Below are positions 11,042 through 22,869 of a stretch of DNA of 64,000 nucleotides, piece after piece. Numbering within the stretch: position 1 is the stretch's first letter; each line of letters starts with the position of its first letter. Origin of the DNA: Usnea hakonensis (lineage: Eukaryota; Ascomycota; Lecanoromycetes; Lecanorales; Parmeliaceae); assembly GCA_013423325.1 (NCBI GenBank), contig BLJB01000135.1, positions 49,026-113,025 on the forward strand, written 5' to 3'. A program made the translations under genes and the position numbers. The notes beneath the pieces are model-generated. The model did not search any database and was not told the DNA's origin. It worked only from the letters and a program-made list of their open reading frames with translations.

Positions 11042-14000
11042 TTTTTTAATGAAGCTGACGATTCGTCACAAACACGATATCTCTTTCAACCCCAGCAAAC
11101 ATTCACAAAATGCGTGTATATCAGGAAAATAGACAGATCTTACTCGTAAAAGAACTGAAAAGGCGCTGAAGAAAGAGCAGAGGGAGTGGAGATCAATCGT
11201 AGCGAGGCACATCTGGGCAGTTCATGGACATATGTGCGTATGCGATTTTCACATACGTGGCTGCTTACCATGCCCCAAAGACCCCTCACGATTTAGGGTA
11301 TCTCGTGTACGCACCGTGAATCTGAAATTCTCGTGCGAGCATCGCCTAGGCAAGGCCGCGAGACGTTGGCTACGAATGCCTCCAAGATAAGGCAGTCCGA
11401 GAAGAGCCAAAAGGAGAAGAGTGTAGGCCAAAACGAGAAGAGTGTAGTATTTCTTCCGGCTTAGATGCTGAACAGCCAATGACAAGGACCACATTACCAA
11501 CTCAAATGCATGTCAGCATGCACGAACAAGACTTTGTCAGTGTTGGGCACTAGTCATGACTGGGTGATGTTGCCCTTTTCTTTAGAAATGAGGAACACTG
11601 CCTGTAGGCTTGTCCACACCATTCTGTAAGTACCTACCTACAACATAATTGCGACCCATCGTCGAGGAAGCAAAGACCAGCCTGAGAGCTTTAGGGGACG
11701 AATCTCACTGCCCATAGAGCTGGAAGGATGCGTCAAAGAGAGGGTTGTGGATTTGCCAAGTGAAAATTGAGCTGAGGCTGCGTAAGGTGAAGATGACGCA
11801 CATGGTCGGATGGATACGTCAATACGTCGGCTCCGACGGGTCTTATCTGCGGCTCCACTTCTCTCCTTGAAGGAGATCCATATTACGAAATCTTCAATGC
11901 ACCCATTGCGATGTGCATGAGCCTTGATGCAGGTATTGTCATGCCAGTATGACAAGAATAGGTATCTTACTTTAAGCGAGTATCGGCCATGAGGATTACT
12001 GATACCCGGGACAGCCTTGTGCCGCTAAGTATTATTCTTTTCTTTTCTCGATTGCAGCCATTCATTCTGACAACATTATTAGGTATATAATAAATGAGTA
12101 TCCAATATGTCCAAATGATTGAAGACAACCTTGAAAAAGGAGCATGAAGAATGTCAAGCTATACAGGGTTTCATAAATCAAATATGATCAGGTCTCTCGT
12201 ATAAAAAGGTATCGAGGAAAGTACCGTAAGATTACTTTACTTTAGTAATCTGAAAGTCCATATTGAGTTTACCGAGGGCGGGCAGACTCGCTGGAAAGTC
12301 CTAATCGAGAAGTCCCAACGATTCGGGGCCCGTACTCTGTACTCTAAGATTCTTTACCTTACCTAGCTGCTTCATCTGACCCTTCCTTGCAGAAACCTAA
12401 CGCAACCTTATCATAACATACCTCAAGGTACATTATTAAGAATCTTCGAAAAAGAGAAAGAAAAAGAAAAAGAAAAGGAAAAAGAAAAAGCATCCGAGCG
12501 CGACTCTTATCGATAGAGAATCCTCTCACTCTCCTTGTCTTAGCCCAGCCACTTGTCCGCGGCATGACATTACAACAATTGTTGACAGCGGCAGGTCTGG
12601 GCGCAGACTCGTCAAATTCAAGGTACGCCCCTCGTCCTCGGGCAGAACAACGGGCCGGTGCTTTTGATCATGCGCTTTTTGCTCGCGTTGCTTGGAATCG
12701 AAGGCACATCCATGAATTTTAACCATGCAAACATAAAAAAATCAAATTCACAGGACAAAAACACCAAATACCATAGCCGAGGGAGGTCCAGCCGCTACCA
12801 GCAGCACCCAATACTCCCCAGATACTATCCTTTGCTGTCTGTAAATCTTTTCGTTCGTAAGATTCTCCGCAGTAAAAAGCTTAAGGGATAGCGGGTGGTG
12901 GTAATAGAGATTGATTGGATAAGATTGATATTATTAACTAGAAAAGAGCTAGAGCGGCGTAGGGTTAATATAATCAGCCTTGAAGAAAATTCATGACAAC
13001 TTTATAAGCTATCCCTAAGTAATCTGGGACCCTTCGGGTACCTTCCTGCATAACTTCTGGGAAACGTCTAAGCAACAATGGTTCGTGATGATGCTGCTTC
13101 GAATTTGCTCAAACTCACCCTTGTCGCATCCAACATCTATAGATCGATCTTTTGTGCCCAGTACCTCTCATTACCATCCTCTCCACGTCCCTACCCTCTC
13201 CAACCTGATCTAATAAAGTGTATAAACACCGGCCACTTACTCACCCACTCCGCACGAGCTGGCTTCAAAACAGTCCCAGACAACAGGCTTTCCTATCCAA
13301 ACTGTTAACCACCTCCCACGAAGAACCCTGTACCTATTTCTAACCCAGCCAAGACTGCCCATCTTTAATGTTGAGTCGCTTTCCGCTCAACCGCAACTCA
13401 AACGAGACTTGCTCATATTGGATCAATGTAGGCAGGATGTGACACTGTAGACGCAGATTTGGTAGAGTACCTTGTGTGACCCGCGAATTCAGTAGATCTA
13501 GTCCCACACACCCCTGCAGCCCTCTGGACATTAACATATTCACGGTAATAATATATAGAGGGAAGAAGAAGAGTCGGACCCATATTGGAGCGGGCAAATT
13601 TGCCTCAGTGGGACTTCGAAATTCAAAGGTTTATTAATCTTTGCCCGCAGAAATTTCGTTAGGTATTTTTGGGTGATACAACAGTCCTCTTATATGTAAG
13701 ATTACCGTGATTTTCTCCTAGTGTCAAACGCGTCTCTAGGAGTCAGAAGTTCCTTTCGCTAGTCCCTTTGATGGCAAGTGAAAGGCGAGCGGGATCAGTC
13801 CTACGAGACCTGATTGTACGCTATAGAACTAAAGTCAAGAGAAGTGAAATGTCGGTTGTAATTATCCAGTACACGTGTAGGTAGAGAGGGTTGTCCTGAC
13901 AATGGTGATGCTTCATGATCGACAAGGTCACGTGTTACACGCACTACGAGAAATTTCTCGCCCGCTCAGTAGGACTTTGGTCCGATACACAAAAGTAGAC

Positions 14001-14248
14001 AGACAGGTGTTGCGCATTACACTACCGGTAATAGATCAAGCTAAGGTATGATTCTGGCTGATTTCATCGGACCAGCCAAGAGGTTTATAGTGTAAGGTAG
14101 CTCCATTTTTTGTGCTGCATTTTGCGCAAGTTTCCCACCAGAAATACGGAGCATGTTCAACCCAATTTATTTCTACAGAATTTTTCTATCGTTGCCCAAG
14201 GGCTCAATCTCACCGGTTTCCCGAAGGAGGACAGTATCATATCATCGT

Positions 14249-14626
14249 CCGAGGGCTCAACTCGTAACAAGTGCCCTTGCGGGCGTATATTATCATCGTC
14301 AGCCCCATCAACGCTCATCTGCCTTTGATCAACTCCCCACTCACCTTGTTCTAGCAGTCGCAGATGGCTGTGGCCCAGCGCTAAAGACTATCAAGACGAT
14401 GATGATTCCAGCCGCGAAGCTTCTTCGAATCCCCCACAGAGACCTGATATTTAGGCTCTTGGGCCACCGGTGGCCGTCAAATCTGAGTCAATTACACTGC
14501 GGTGGGTCAGCCCACCGCAGTCCCAATCACGCAAGGCAAGAGGGAAGAAGACGCTAGGATTACTCCAAAAGGAGCCTCAAAAAAAAGAGATTTATATCAT
14601 TGCCCGAGGGCTCAACTCGTAACAAG
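14249..14626. repeat. Direct repeat pair of about 23 bp
   Basis: The sequence ccgagggctcaactcgtaac followed by aag occurs at 14249-14271 and again at 14604-14626. A related form (cccaagggctcaatctcacc) is at about 14194. Both copies are followed within about 20-30 bases by a similar tatcatcgt stretch, so this is a diverged local duplication rather than a single chance match. The interval contains the palindromes described separately. Confidence 0.6.
14462..14521. repeat. Two perfect palindromes 20 bp apart
   Basis: At 14462-14475 ggccaccggtggcc is a perfect 14-bp palindrome. At 14496-14521 two perfectly complementary 11-base arms, actgcggtggg and cccaccgcagt, enclose the loop tcag. The second would form a very stable hairpin. 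Both lie between the copies of the 23-bp direct repeat. Could be terminal repeats of a small decayed element or a regulatory palindrome. Confidence 0.6.
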
Positions 14627-16740
14627 CACTCTAATGAGTGTGTAGTATCATCGTAAGTCCCAGACGAGGCAAGGATAACCCGCCCCTCGCCGAAACAAAG
14701 TTCGACTTTTTGATGTCTGACGTGCTTGTAGATTACTCTACATACGCACCTTGTGTGTTTAGATCCGCTTGCCTCCCTTCAATCGACGACTATGATGAAA
14801 TCAAGCTCCACTGTTTCTAGAGCACAGCTCTTTGCATGCTTCAGTCGTGATGAGCCGATCTCAGGCTAGGCATTGTAGCGAGACAAGGGGCATTCTGAGT
14901 CGTCTAGCATGGTGTGTTCTGTGCGATGTTGGAGGTCTTGTGTAGCCAGGTTGGTACTCAGGGGCGGAGGAAGGAGATAAGGAGGTTCGTAAGTGCTGTG
15001 ACTTTGAAGTATCAGCACCATGTTGCAAAGAGATCTGTAATGCAGGAAGTCGAGGTGCTTACCATGGGCAGAAACCCGCGTTTGTTTTCAATAGGCTTAG
15101 GTCGAATGCATTCAGATGAAAGACGCAGCAGGTCTCTGCAGCACAGTCAGGATATCAGCTATAGGTCAGTTGACGACGGTGCAGGAATTGAATGGGAGAT
15201 CAGCACCATCGACAAGAAGATTCTTGCTTCGATGTACCGTTGTGACTATTGACAACGTGCTAGGATGGTGCTCGCAGTCTCGAAGCAGGACATCCACCCT
15301 GCAGGATGGATCTTGTGGAGAAGAAGTGTGACAAGGAAAGAGAGATGGATGCTTGATAAAGGTGGATGTTAGAGCCGACAAATTGTCTCGAAAGGCATGT
15401 TCACGAGCAGCAAAATGTTTTCCTCGAGATTGTTGTAAAAGGTAAACAAACTCAAGTCGCGAAGGCGCTTTAATAGAGGGTAACGGACGCTAACATGCTC
15501 TTGGTAATACCTGGGGAAGGCACCCCCTACAGATTTTCGACTTCCACGGCAATCGCGACAACAGTCTCATGCTACACAACGATATGTATGAGAGAAGACG
15601 TTCCACGATCAATGGTGGGTTTCAGAACGAAAGAGAGCGGATACCTGGATTTTGGACTTTGGTCCTTGTCCATAAGTAGCCGAACCCGAAAGACTTCAAA
15701 TGTATTGGCCATGTCAAATCATCATTGGAACGCTACGTCTTCTAATAAAGCGTTTTTCTGGTGCCGCTAGACTGTTGTTCTTCCTAATAACGCCATTAGA
15801 TCTTGCTCTATCACTCGACTCCGATTTACAAAGCCTGTCCTCTTCGCTCATGTGCACAAATAGGGAGAAAAAGGATTGTTCGTGTATGCATACAACGCTT
15901 TGTTGCTTTATTACATCAAGGACGGCAATATCTCCAAGCAGGGAAAATCCAGAAAGATTCGTTTCATGTGGTTCTTATATACGAAAGGAGTCCAAGTCGT
16001 ATGTACACCAAACCCCGTCCTCTACGCATTCCAAAACGCTGGTCACTGGCATCTTCCTCACGCTCTCTACTCTAAGAGACATAGATATCCACTGGGAGCT
16101 GGAGGCCGACGCTGATTTGGCGTGCTCCCATAAGTTGAGTATGGGAGAGGACTTTGAATGCATATCCGCGGATAACGAGAAGGGCTAGTATCGTTCATTT
16201 AATCGCTCTAGTAATGAGATAGAGTATTAATACCCCTAGCAATGTCAGACAAGATAAAGAAAGGGCGAGGCCGCAGGTCAGTACATATATTAAAATGAAT
16301 CTTTCTAGCTGGTGCCTTCTCAGTCTCCTAGATCTACATACATTCTTGTTAATCTCTTCTTCTTCCAAATGCACTTTCTACCAAACATCCATTCTAGGTA
16401 CGCGCACGAGTTAGCTGATGCTAAGTACCTTACTTTTGGTTTCCCACTCCGAATATCCATCACGTGAGGCCTTCTTCTTCGTGCGTAGCGGGCGCAATGT
16501 ATATTGATGGAATGAATGGTTATGTTGGACACGTGAGATGCAATAAGACAATTGTTCGGGTTGGTCGAGTCGATATATTTCTCGTCGACTGGACGGACGG
16601 GACTAGTGGACTATTCGTGATTTGATTGAAATACAATATTGATCGAGTTTTCTTTGTAGTTTTTTTTTTTTTCTTTTTTCAAGAAAATAGGATGATTGAT
16701 GGGATTTGCATCTATGGATCAACGCGTGAGGGGGGAAAAG

Positions 16741-16817
16741 AAAAAAAAAAGGGGGGGGGGGAAATGGTTTCTCTACCCCAACATGTATTGTTATGCCCTT
16801 AGTTTTGCGACTTTTCA

Positions 16818-16849
<32 letters not shown>

Positions 16850-16886
16850 NNCGATTTTTCAAACCCCCCCCCTTCCCCCCCCCCCC
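16741..16886. other. Homopolymer tracts with two undetermined bases
   Basis: A run of A then G (16741-16761) is followed by a poly-C tract ending in two N at 16850-16851. The bases before the tract (cgacttttcaaac) recur almost exactly after the N (cgatttttcaaac) and lead into another C tract. This looks like an assembly join over a homopolymer. Its true length is uncertain and coordinates downstream may shift. Confidence 0.85.
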
Positions 16887-17813
16887 CTCTTATTTTGATT
16901 TTCTAGGTTTTCAACTGTGTGAAAAGTCATCCATGACATTTTTCGCCTTTTGCGTGCTGCGTCTGGTTGCCAAGGATTGCAGGCTCAGGCAAAGTATTCA
17001 TGTTTCCCTATCAATTTTTCGTTGCCGACATCTCCAAGAACGAAACTATTCATTCTTCCATCGGCCTTATGTACCTAGCCCTGCCATTCGCGGACTTTTC
17101 CAAATAACAAGTTGGCTTGTGCCATTCACGGCTGAGAGTGTGCCGAATTCGAGCTTAGAAGTCTCCTCATCGGCGACATTGACGGGGAAGATAGATTACC
17201 GGTCATATTTGTTAGGTTAGGTTATGAATTTTGATTCCGAGGGATATGGGTTCGCTCAAAGAAGGTGGTGCAGATCTATCTAGCCGACGACGCCTTTTGC
17301 GGTGATTTAAACAATCCCTAATACTATCAAAGAAAAGTATTCTTTTATTACTTGGAGTGAAAACCAAATCGTGCTTGTGCTGCGAGTTTCATGTGTAGGG
17401 ACTTTGTATCACCGTGCTGGTATGGGAACGGGAAGGAATTGATGAGGATGCAAAGGAGAAGACGTTGATGAATGAGCATGGGGGTTACGAGAAAGAGATG
17501 CAAGGCCAAGGGATGTTGTTGAATTTTGATGTGATGAGAGAGGCAGGATTGATTGTTTCTTTCTATGGATATGAGAAGGCTACATTTACCTCTATTTGCC
17601 ACTCCACATCGACTCCATATTGGAGCATGTATGCGATGTATCCACTGGATCCATTGTTGCAGTAGCATTTCTCAACAGAATACTTTTGATCGAAGTTTGT
17701 AATGACTGCCCTCACCCCATTTCATCACGCTTGGTACACGTAACTGCGACGCAAGTCTTCTCCCTCCTCTAATGGAACGCGTTCGAGGGACTAACGAGCC
17801 ATAATCGCGCATC

Positions 17814-17966
17814 TCAGATCTCGGAAGCTAAAGCTTCATTAGACGCCGCATTCTCGTCATCCTTACCAGTAGGAGTCCTCGGCGTCTCCTTTGTCTTCAA
17901 AGCCTCTACATAGGCAGGCGTAACTGGCTCCCACCAAAAGCTCGGGTACCGTTGAGGCTTACGATT
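17814..17966 (-). CDS. Last exon of an unrecognised small gene
   Basis: From an acceptor (TCAGTAG at 17967-17973) a frame of 50 residues reads NRKPQRYPSFWWEPVTPAY then VEALKTKETPRTPTGKDDEN and stops at 17814. The aromatic, proline-rich start and charged tail look like a real C-terminus, perhaps of a small mitochondrial or membrane protein. I do not know the family. The upstream exon was not placed; a candidate start with a GTAAAG donor lies near 18230. Partial model. Confidence 0.4.
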   Translation of the reverse strand, partial: NRKPQRYPSFWWEPVTPAYVEALKTKETPRTPTGKDDENAASNEALASEI

Positions 17967-18330
17967 CTACTGAGGAATCAAGGAATCAAAAAGGGAGAAT
18001 ATGTTGTGGACTTTCCTGCTATTTTATGATATGGATGTACTCTATGGATGTAAGAATTTAATGTTGAGATTGAGTTCGCGTTGGGTGTAGCGTGTATGAT
18101 CATCCCAGACGATAAGGCGGGGTGAGACTTGCGATGATTGGCTGAATGATTATTGGCGCGTAGCATTAGACTGCTGACTGATGCTGACTTATACTCCGCC
18201 TTTACCTTCCTAAGCGTAAGTTCTTCATGTATAAAGTGAATGCATCGTGTCCGGTATCCACGTTGTCAAACCCCTAGGTTCAATTCATTACAGTTCCGAG
18301 CTGCGTCCCTTATAGAATCCAGGAACCAAC

Positions 18331-19564
18331 ATGGGCGACAAAGCAGCCATGAACCCTGTAGAACCGGAGCATCGCGAACGTCTGACGCCAGCAACGGTTG
18401 CAAATTTCCCCGGCTCCCTTGCAGCCAATCAACTTGGGGATTCCCTTGAAACGACTTCATACCCCCGACGCAGAGGGAAGCTAGCCAACTGGGTCGCCTA
18501 TTGTAGGGAAGGGTGGGATGATCCTGTGATATGGAAAAGTGCAGTCAGTGTCTTGAGCCAGAAGACATATTAACCCGCTGAAATTTGGTGTAAGTTCGTA
18601 GAAACACTGGGTTCATTCCTCCTCTGCTATTTGAACGGCATGATTGACACGACCATCACGAATTTTGGGACTCGGCAGGCTCCCGCCTATGCTGGGGTTG
18701 TTAACATATTTCTCCTGACTCTGTTCATCATGGCATTTGCACCTGGTTCTGGAGGTCTGTTCAATCAATCTGGATTCGGAAGCCTGGAATATTGATTGAG
18801 GTGAAGGCCACATCAACCCTATCATTACATTCTCAACAATGATTGTAGGTTTGACCGGCTTCTCACGAGGTCTGTCCGCTATCTTACAAACGGTACGAAA
18901 CAGAACGCTCATCGACCCTTTTAGCCATACTGTACATGAGCGGTCAACTTCTTGGCGCAGGGCTCGCTGGTGGCGTTCTTCGTGGTGCGTTTGGTGCAGA
19001 CCGCTCAATTGAGTAGGTCACCCCCAAATTCTCAGCGTCACATTCCTGATATTCGCTCTAGGTTCAAAGGCGGCGGTTGCTTTCGAGACCCTGGAACAAT
19101 TGCAGCAGAGCAAGCGCTGTTGATCGAGACGATCTCGTCTTTTGCTTTGCTGTCAGTTCTCTACCTATGAAGAAGATGATATTCTGCTGAAATTGCTCGC
19201 ATGAAGTGCTCTTGCTTTTGGAGTAGCCCTCGACCCTCGCCAGCGAGAGCTTTTTGGACCCCTGGGCGGACCCTTTGCAGTAGGGTGTTCCCTTGGGCTA
19301 GTGAGCTTCGCAACTGCCGGACTAGTGCCAGGGTATACGGGAGCATCAATGAATCCTGCTAGGTGCTTCGCCTTTGCCATAACGAGACATGACTTTACAG
19401 GTACGGATTGTAAGAAATTGCGTTTCCAGGATGAGCTGACGGCAAGTGCGGTACTAGACCAATGGATTTGGTGGGTCGGCCCTTTCTGTGGATCGTGGCT
19501 TCTAGCCATTACCTATTTTGTAGCTCCCCCTTACCATAGTGGTACAACACCGCCTCGACAGTGA
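18331..19564 (+). CDS. Aquaporin, X-intrinsic protein (XIP) type
   Basis: Major intrinsic protein that conducts water or small solutes through a membrane. Six exons, 18331-18543, 18595-18754, 18807-18869, 18925-19012, 19062-19151 and 19207-19564, with introns of 49-55 bp, give 323 residues and all phases close. Exon 2 encodes VETLGSFLLCYLNGMIDT and ends at PGSGG. The first pore motif is GHINPIITFS (NPI at 128-130 instead of NPA). Exon 6 carries GYTGASMNPARCFAFAI (NPARC at 254-258), the hallmark of the XIP subfamily, then QWIWWVGPFCGSWLLAI. Several donors are GTCTGT or GTCAGT. Without splicing the locus looks broken, but the model is intact. Confidence 0.85.
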
Positions 19565-20150
19565 AAAACTGCAGACTATTACTCTTACCCGTACATAGGC
19601 TAAGCGAGTAAGGCGTTAGATAAAGTGGAAGTTGAGGTGTTTCAACCCTTAAACGATATAGTAATTTAAAATGAAAGAGGAGGACATGGTTGACAGCTTC
19701 TGCCTTAATACTGTGGTGATGAATAATATGTGAACAAGGAAGACTCGGAAATTGTTGTCTCAATAAGGGAAGGAAGTATGCAGAACGATTATCTACCTTA
19801 CCTTACTCCGTACATTAGTTCTCAAAGAAACGGGGTTTAAAACCCGAAGCACAGGGGTTAAAAAGCTTGGCGTGCATGAAGATCTACCGCCCAACCGATC
19901 CAAGTCGTGTACACAGTGACAGGTTGCCAACACAACGCCTTCTCAAACTTTTAATTACACCATACTGTACAGCTTTCTTCCGAAACCTCATCACTTCCTT
20001 TTACTGACTCTCTCTCATACTACACACTCCTACCACTTCTCAAGCTACCAATTCATCACACTGAAGCTCCTTCTTCACCCGACCCAATTGTGACAAGACT
20101 TCAGCCCACGCAAACAAAAGCCTTATAGTCCCCTAGTCTCGTCCGCCATC
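19565..20150. other. Intergenic, promoter of the HAD gene
   Basis: No gene. A copy of the 9-mer TACTCCGTA lies at 19804-19812. A pyrimidine-rich stretch (about 19970-20060) precedes the HAD start and is typical of fungal 5' leaders. Confidence 0.4.
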
Positions 20151-20946
20151 ATGCCAAAAGTACCACTCAAAGTCACCTCTCCAATCAATTGAACCTCAAC
20201 TAATCATATAAACCCTCCAGATCACTGAACTCCTCTTCGACTGTGACAACACCCTCGTCCTCTCTGAAGAGCTTGCCTTTGAAGCTTGTGCCGACCTCGC
20301 CAATGAAATCCTTGCCAAATACAACATCCCAGATCGCTACACCGGTCCCGAACTCCTCAATGACTTCGTCGGTCAGAACTTCCGCGGCATGGTTGTGAAC
20401 CTACAAAAGAAGTTCGACTTCACCATCCCAGGCCCTGAGATGGAGAAATACGTGTCCATGGAAGAAGACCGAGTCATCGCCAAACTGCAGCGGGATGCCA
20501 AACCCTGTGTCGGGTGCAACGAGGAGCTCGACAAGCTGTACAAAGCTAAGAAGTACGGCATGGCCGTCGTCAGCTCCAGTGCTTTACGCCGTGTCCAGGC
20601 CAGTATCGACAAAGTCGATCAGGCCAAATATTTCCCCAAAGACCACATCTTCAGCGCTGCCACCTCCCTACCGACGCCAACTACCAAGCCTGATCCGGCC
20701 ATCTACCTCCACGCTTGCAAGGTCGTCGGCAAGGAGCCCGGAGAGTGTGTGGCTGTCGAGGACAGCAAGAGTGGGACCTTGAGTGCCGTCCGTGCGGGGA
20801 TCCCAGTCATCGGCTACGTGGGAAGTTACAGCGGCAGCGAGAAGCAAAAGGAGATGACGGAGACCCTGAAAGGTTTGGGAGTCGGCATCGTCATGCAGAA
20901 TTGGGATGAGTTCCCCAAGTGCTTGGAAGCCATCGAGAAGAGCTGA
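20151..20946 (+). CDS. HAD-family phosphatase/phosphoglucomutase-like
   Basis: Haloacid dehalogenase-fold enzyme. A 9-base first exon (20151-20159, encoding MPK) joins 20221-20946 over a 61-bp intron (GTACCA...CTCCAG) to give 244 residues. Motif I is LLFDCDNTLVLSEE with the nucleophile Asp in DCDNT near residue 9. The cap helices follow. VVSSSALRR is motif II, KPDPAIYLHA motif III and CVAVEDSKSGTLSAVRAG motif IV. This pattern is that of subfamily I HADs such as beta-phosphoglucomutase and sugar-phosphate phosphatases. The specific substrate cannot be inferred. The frame would otherwise lack an ATG upstream of motif I, which supports the tiny exon. Confidence 0.85.
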
Positions 20947-22869
20947 GTTGCTTCTCCAGAGGACACGGACTGTGGATGAAGGTGGCGAAGAGCGCTGAAA
21001 TGCATAGTCATGAGGTGCATTGAACATTGCTATGCACAAAGGATGGCTAGACATGACCTAGACTCTGATAGACAATAAGCTTCTGCTCCAAAGCCAATGT
21101 CCCTGTGTCCCTTGCGCAGAAGCGCGATGATTGACTCCAAGCAGTCAAAACATCACACCCTATCCGTCTCTGCCTACACTCCAATAAAAGGCAGTGTCCC
21201 AACTCACCCATCTCTCTACCACGAACAAGAATCCACGCCATCCCCAACTAACCCTCTCGATCCCTGAAACCACAAGCCCATCCGTTCATTCGTGCCGTAG
21301 AAACAAAAGGAAGCAGGAAAAAAGCGGGAAGTCTTCGCTGCATTTCCCCTCCTATACACACTAAAAAGCAAGGGAATCGAATCCACGCCTACGACCACAA
21401 CGCCAGAACCCATTAGCAATATCAACATGCACACCCTCAATCACCTCACACCCGTGTCCTACAGCATCCTGATCCCCCCCCCCTCTCCAACCCAAGAAAA
21501 AGGAAATCTCCTCACCACCCCACCCCCCCTGGTTTCCAAGCCCGAAGGAAAGAAATTTCCTTCACGGCGAATGTGAGAAATCTCAAGCGAAGGAGTCGAT
21601 TACACAAACATCCCAAGCAGTCGTTATCCATCATCGTAGCTTTAGGAGAAGTGGCTCTGTCTATCTGTCTGCGGTGATGGCGACTGTAGGTAGGTAGGTA
21701 GGTAGGGTTTGATAGGGGGTGAAGGGGAGGGGAGGGGAGGGGATTTTGCGGACCGGGGGCGGGGGGGGGGCGGGGGCGTGAGGTATGTGGGGGGGGGGGG
21801 AATTGGATTGGGGCTGATGATGAGGAGATACTGTCTCGTAGCGTTGGTTAAGTCCTAGCGAGGTAGCGCTAGAGGGAAAGTGATTACATATTCCCGGGAC
21901 TCCAATACAAATACAAATCATATAACCCCCCCCCTCCTCGAACGTAGCAGCACACACAAAAATCCCAAATATCCTCTTTCAGTCCCATCCCGTCCCGTTC
22001 CGTCCCGGCCACACCAAAATCCTCGCAACAGGAGCCTTTCCCTCAAAGCGATCCATTGCACGAATAGCAACGAGCACAGGGTTTCCCCCCCAGCACAGCG
22101 TGTTTTGTGACGGCAAACACTCATGATCCGGTGCCGTGTCTTTGGCACCTAGAGGAATGCAGCACTGTTTGATTGGTGCTTTGTGGAGATAGATGCTGTT
22201 CTGGGCTGGGAGGGGAGGATTAGGGTAGGATCAGGAATGCGTGATGCGAGTACGGTGCCCGGAGGGAAGAGATAGTAAGAAGCCAGCTGCATTTGATTGT
22301 CAATTGTGGGCAATAGGGATAAGATGTTCTTTCTCTCTCTCTCTCTCTCTTCTGTCTCTATTTGTGAAAGTATGGCCCTTTTCGTAGAAACGATCGGGGT
22401 GTGGTTCAGTGCCGAGTGCGATGAAAATAATGTTGTGATATGCCGCTGCTCTGGTGCTCGGAGTACACATCGTTGTGCGCGGGCGAGGAGCGTTGAGGTC
22501 TGTTTTTAATGGAGTTCCTTGAGGAGCATGGGTATCTTTGCGTATTGTTTGGTGGTCATGGTACCTTTAGAGGCCTGGATTAAAGATAGTTCTGAGCTGC
22601 ACTCGGTGCTGTTGTCGAAATGTCTTGTGCTTGTAGTGATGCCATCCGCTTGGTAAGATGTTCTTTGGTTTGCGTTGTGGGAGGATAGGAGGGTAGAAAT
22701 CCCGAGGCCTTTTTGGTACTCCTCAATTTCGATGATGGCTGTTGTTTGGATAGGAAAATACTCACTCGTGTTCCTATTCTGGTGAGAACGACAGCCTTCT
22801 CATCTGAAAGATCTCCTTGACGTGGCCAAGACGTTCGCCTGCAACAACAGGTCTGTTGCCCGGTAAGAG
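20947..22869. other. Intergenic with G/C homopolymers and microsatellites
   Basis: About 1.9 kb with no supported gene. It holds a ggta repeat (about 21688-21705), G-rich tracts (21725-21800), C-rich tracts (21474-21530, 21925-21935) and a (ct)n run at about 22330-22350. The open frames here are low-complexity artefacts. Confidence 0.5.

Larger units (their letters stand above)
11042..17813. other. Gene-poor stretch of 6.8 kb
   Basis: I support no complete gene here. Short frames exist, for example minus 11249-11500 with a hydrophobic helix and plus 17414-17665, but none shows a family signature. The stretch contains a purine run near 12446-12490, a palindrome cluster near 14.5 kb, homopolymer tracts and an assembly gap near 16.85 kb. 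Small spliced genes may be missed. Confidence 0.4.

Noticed and set aside
18331..19564. Aquaporin pseudogene
   Set aside because: Frame breaks coincide with GT-AG introns of uniform size, and the spliced model is a complete channel.
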